This document shows positions 5,612 to 6,851 of a DNA stretch of 6,851 bases, piece after piece. The notes under the pieces are model-generated. The model was not told the DNA's origin, searched no databases, and was given only the letters and a program-made list of their open reading frames with translations. The first letter of the stretch is position 1; each line of letters begins with the position of its first letter. This DNA is from Fibrobacterota bacterium. GTDB lineage: Bacteria; Fibrobacterota; Chitinivibrionia; Chitinivibrionales; JANQEN01. A program made the position numbers and the translations under genes. The DNA is taken from NCBI GenBank assembly GCA_030619215.1, contig JAUXBV010000188.1, positions 1 through 6,851 of the forward strand, written 5' to 3'.

Positions 5612-6851
5612 TTACCCTCTTATAGGCAAATTCTTTAAAATATCCATGTAGTTCCTTTTTCTCCTTAAGAATTCTTTTTCAGTGTATATTTCTTTATAGA
5701 GCCGGAGAAGTCCCTCTTCTAATTCTTGGGGCGTAATATTTTTCGGTCTGAAATTTAAATCGAACATTGTGCATCGATCCCAAAACGTATCCTTCAGCAA
5801 CCTGCCTTCCCTCCTAAGACGTTTATAAAGTTTAGTTCCCGGATAAGGAGTCAGGACTGTAACCTGCACTTCAAGTAATTTGGATTTTACAATAAAATCA
5901 CGTAATTCCTCAAAGATGCTGGAAGTATCTCCATCAAGCCCTACTATAAAACATCCATTTACCGTTACCCCGTTTGATTGTATCCTATTAATAGCTTCGA
6001 TGTATTTATCTCGTTGTTTTAGTTTCCAATTATGAGTATCGATTCCATTAAGGCTTTCTTTGCTTATACTCTCCAATCCAATTAACAACTGGTAGCATCC
6101 ACTGCGGTACATCAATTTTAAAAGCTCATTATCATCTGCTACACTAATATCTGCCTCTGTAAACCATTTGATTTCTAAAGGTATGAGTGCTTCTAAAAAC
6201 TCTTTAGCCCATTTTTTGTCTATGAAAGTATTATCGTCGGCAAATTCAATAAATGGTTTTTTCCATCTCTCCTTTATTTTTTTTATCTCTTTTACTATTA
6301 AATCAACTGGCTTTTGCCGAAATCCCGTTCCAAAAAGCGTACTTCCAGCACAAAATTCACAATCATGTATACATCCACGTGATGTTTGCACTGTGATCCG
6401 GTTATAAAGCTCAGGGGTAAGTAAATCATAGCTCGGTATCGGAGAATTGGAGAGAGAATATTTTCCGGGATTTACTTCCTTGTAAACAGGTTGCAATTGA
6501 CTATTTTTAAAATCCCCAACTATTTTTGGCCAGAGCGTTTCAGCTTCACCGATAGCAACGCAATCGGCATACCTTCTTGCTTCATCCGGTTCGGAACTTA
6601 CATGCGGACCGCCTATGACTACTGGAATTTTTGCTTCGCGATACCGACTTGCAAGCTCATAGGCTTCGTAAATTTGGGCTGAATAAGAAGTTATTGCTAC
6701 TAAATCATAACTCGTATTTAATTCTTTTACCTGGCTTACGTCTGGCACCTCCACATACTCAACTTCAACATCATCCGGTGTTACAGAAGCAATGATTAAA
6801 AGAGATAGGCTTGGTAACTGGGCAATAATCTTACCACGCGATACAAACTGA
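5612..6851 (-). CDS. Cobalamin-binding-type radical SAM protein (partial, N-terminus beyond right edge)
   Basis: The frame stays open from the TAA at 5612-5614 to the window edge, giving 412 visible residues; the true start lies outside. A GTG at 6754 is internal to the frame, and residues before it (IIAQLPSLSLLIIASVTP, then DDVEVEY) match the start of the cobalamin-binding fold, so it should not be used as the start. Counting from that GTG, the B12-like region includes VVIGGPHVSSEPDEA (45-59) and DCVAIGEAE (64-72). The radical SAM core follows, with the iron-sulfur cysteines C128, C132 and C135 in SRGCIHDCEFC, then FADDNTF (171-177), LIGLES (224-229) and GCFIVGLDGD (267-276). The C-terminal RREGRLL and WDRCTMFD (325-332) resemble the DUF4070-type tail. 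Such enzymes cleave S-adenosylmethionine and often transfer methyl groups to unactivated carbon or phosphorus, or rearrange lipids. No DxHxxG cobalamin motif is visible. The substrate is unknown; the adjacent carrier protein hints at an acyl or peptidyl thioester. Confidence 0.92.
   Translation of the reverse strand, partial: QFVSRGKIIAQLPSLSLLIIASVTPDDVEVEYVEVPDVSQVKELNTSYDLVAITSYSAQIYEAYELASRYREAKIPVVIGGPHVSSEPDEARRYADCVAIGEAETLWPKIVGDFKNSQLQPVYKEVNPGKYSLSNSPIPSYDLLTPELYNRITVQTSRGCIHDCEFCAGSTLFGTGFRQKPVDLIVKEIKKIKERWKKPFIEFADDNTFIDKKWAKEFLEALIPLEIKWFTEADISVADDNELLKLMYRSGCYQLLIGLESISKESLNGIDTHNWKLKQRDKYIEAINRIQSNGVTVNGCFIVGLDGDTSSIFEELRDFIVKSKLLEVQVTVLTPYPGTKLYKRLRREGRLLKDTFWDRCTMFDLNFRPKNITPQELEEGLLRLYKEIYTEKEFLRRKRNYMDILKNLPIRG

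Noticed and set aside
6277..6284. Run of eight T (A8 in the minus-strand radical SAM message), with a similar run at 3863-3870 in the DUF4129 gene
   Set aside because: These could be slippage sites, but both simply encode lysine-rich segments, the frames stay intact across them and no alternative-frame product is meaningful.
6168..6682. Two plus-strand open frames opposite the radical SAM gene
   Set aside because: They are antisense to conserved radical SAM motifs and have no domain or start signal of their own.
1..6851. Mobile elements, CRISPR arrays, tRNA or rRNA genes
   Set aside because: I saw no transposase or integrase motifs, no spaced direct repeats and no tRNA- or rRNA-like stretches, and coding sequence fills all but 185 bases and a 2-base junction.

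Overview
All recognisable genes in this window lie on the minus strand and read from high to low coordinates. The density is high: the only gap of note is 185 bases, and the other junctions are overlaps of 4 or 8 bases or a 2-base gap. Codon use and Shine-Dalgarno-like sites (AAGGA, AGAGGG), together with a MoxR/DUF58 operon, a Sec signal peptide and a cobalamin-type radical SAM enzyme, indicate a bacterium. I cannot name the phylum. A Gram-negative of the FCB or a related group is a guess from gene content only. The DNA is AT-rich and uneven: I counted 28/60 G+C at 121-180 but 15/60 at 4981-5040.

Right-hand unit (4971-6851). A cobalamin-binding-type radical SAM protein enters from beyond the right edge with its N-terminus missing. 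Two bases later comes an unusual gene that encodes an acyl carrier protein joined in frame to a four-helix membrane domain. The spacing implies co-transcription, and suggests, without proving, that the radical SAM enzyme works on a substrate carried by a membrane-tethered carrier.

Gap (4786-4970). It holds no gene. It contains three inverted repeats and a plausible minus-strand promoter, and probably marks the start of a second transcription unit.

Left-hand unit (1-4785). Five genes in transcription order encode a six-helix membrane protein, a DUF4129-type protein with a signal peptide and one internal helix, a DUF4350-type membrane-anchored protein, a MoxR-family AAA+ ATPase, and a DUF58 protein cut by the left edge. 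All four junctions are overlaps (8, 4, 4 and 4 bases), so translation is probably coupled. This is a recurrent bacterial cassette in which a cytoplasmic MoxR ATPase, a DUF58 protein with a degenerate VWA region and DUF4129/DUF4350 membrane partners are thought to form an envelope-associated chaperone or assembly machine. Its exact substrate is not established and cannot be read from this window.
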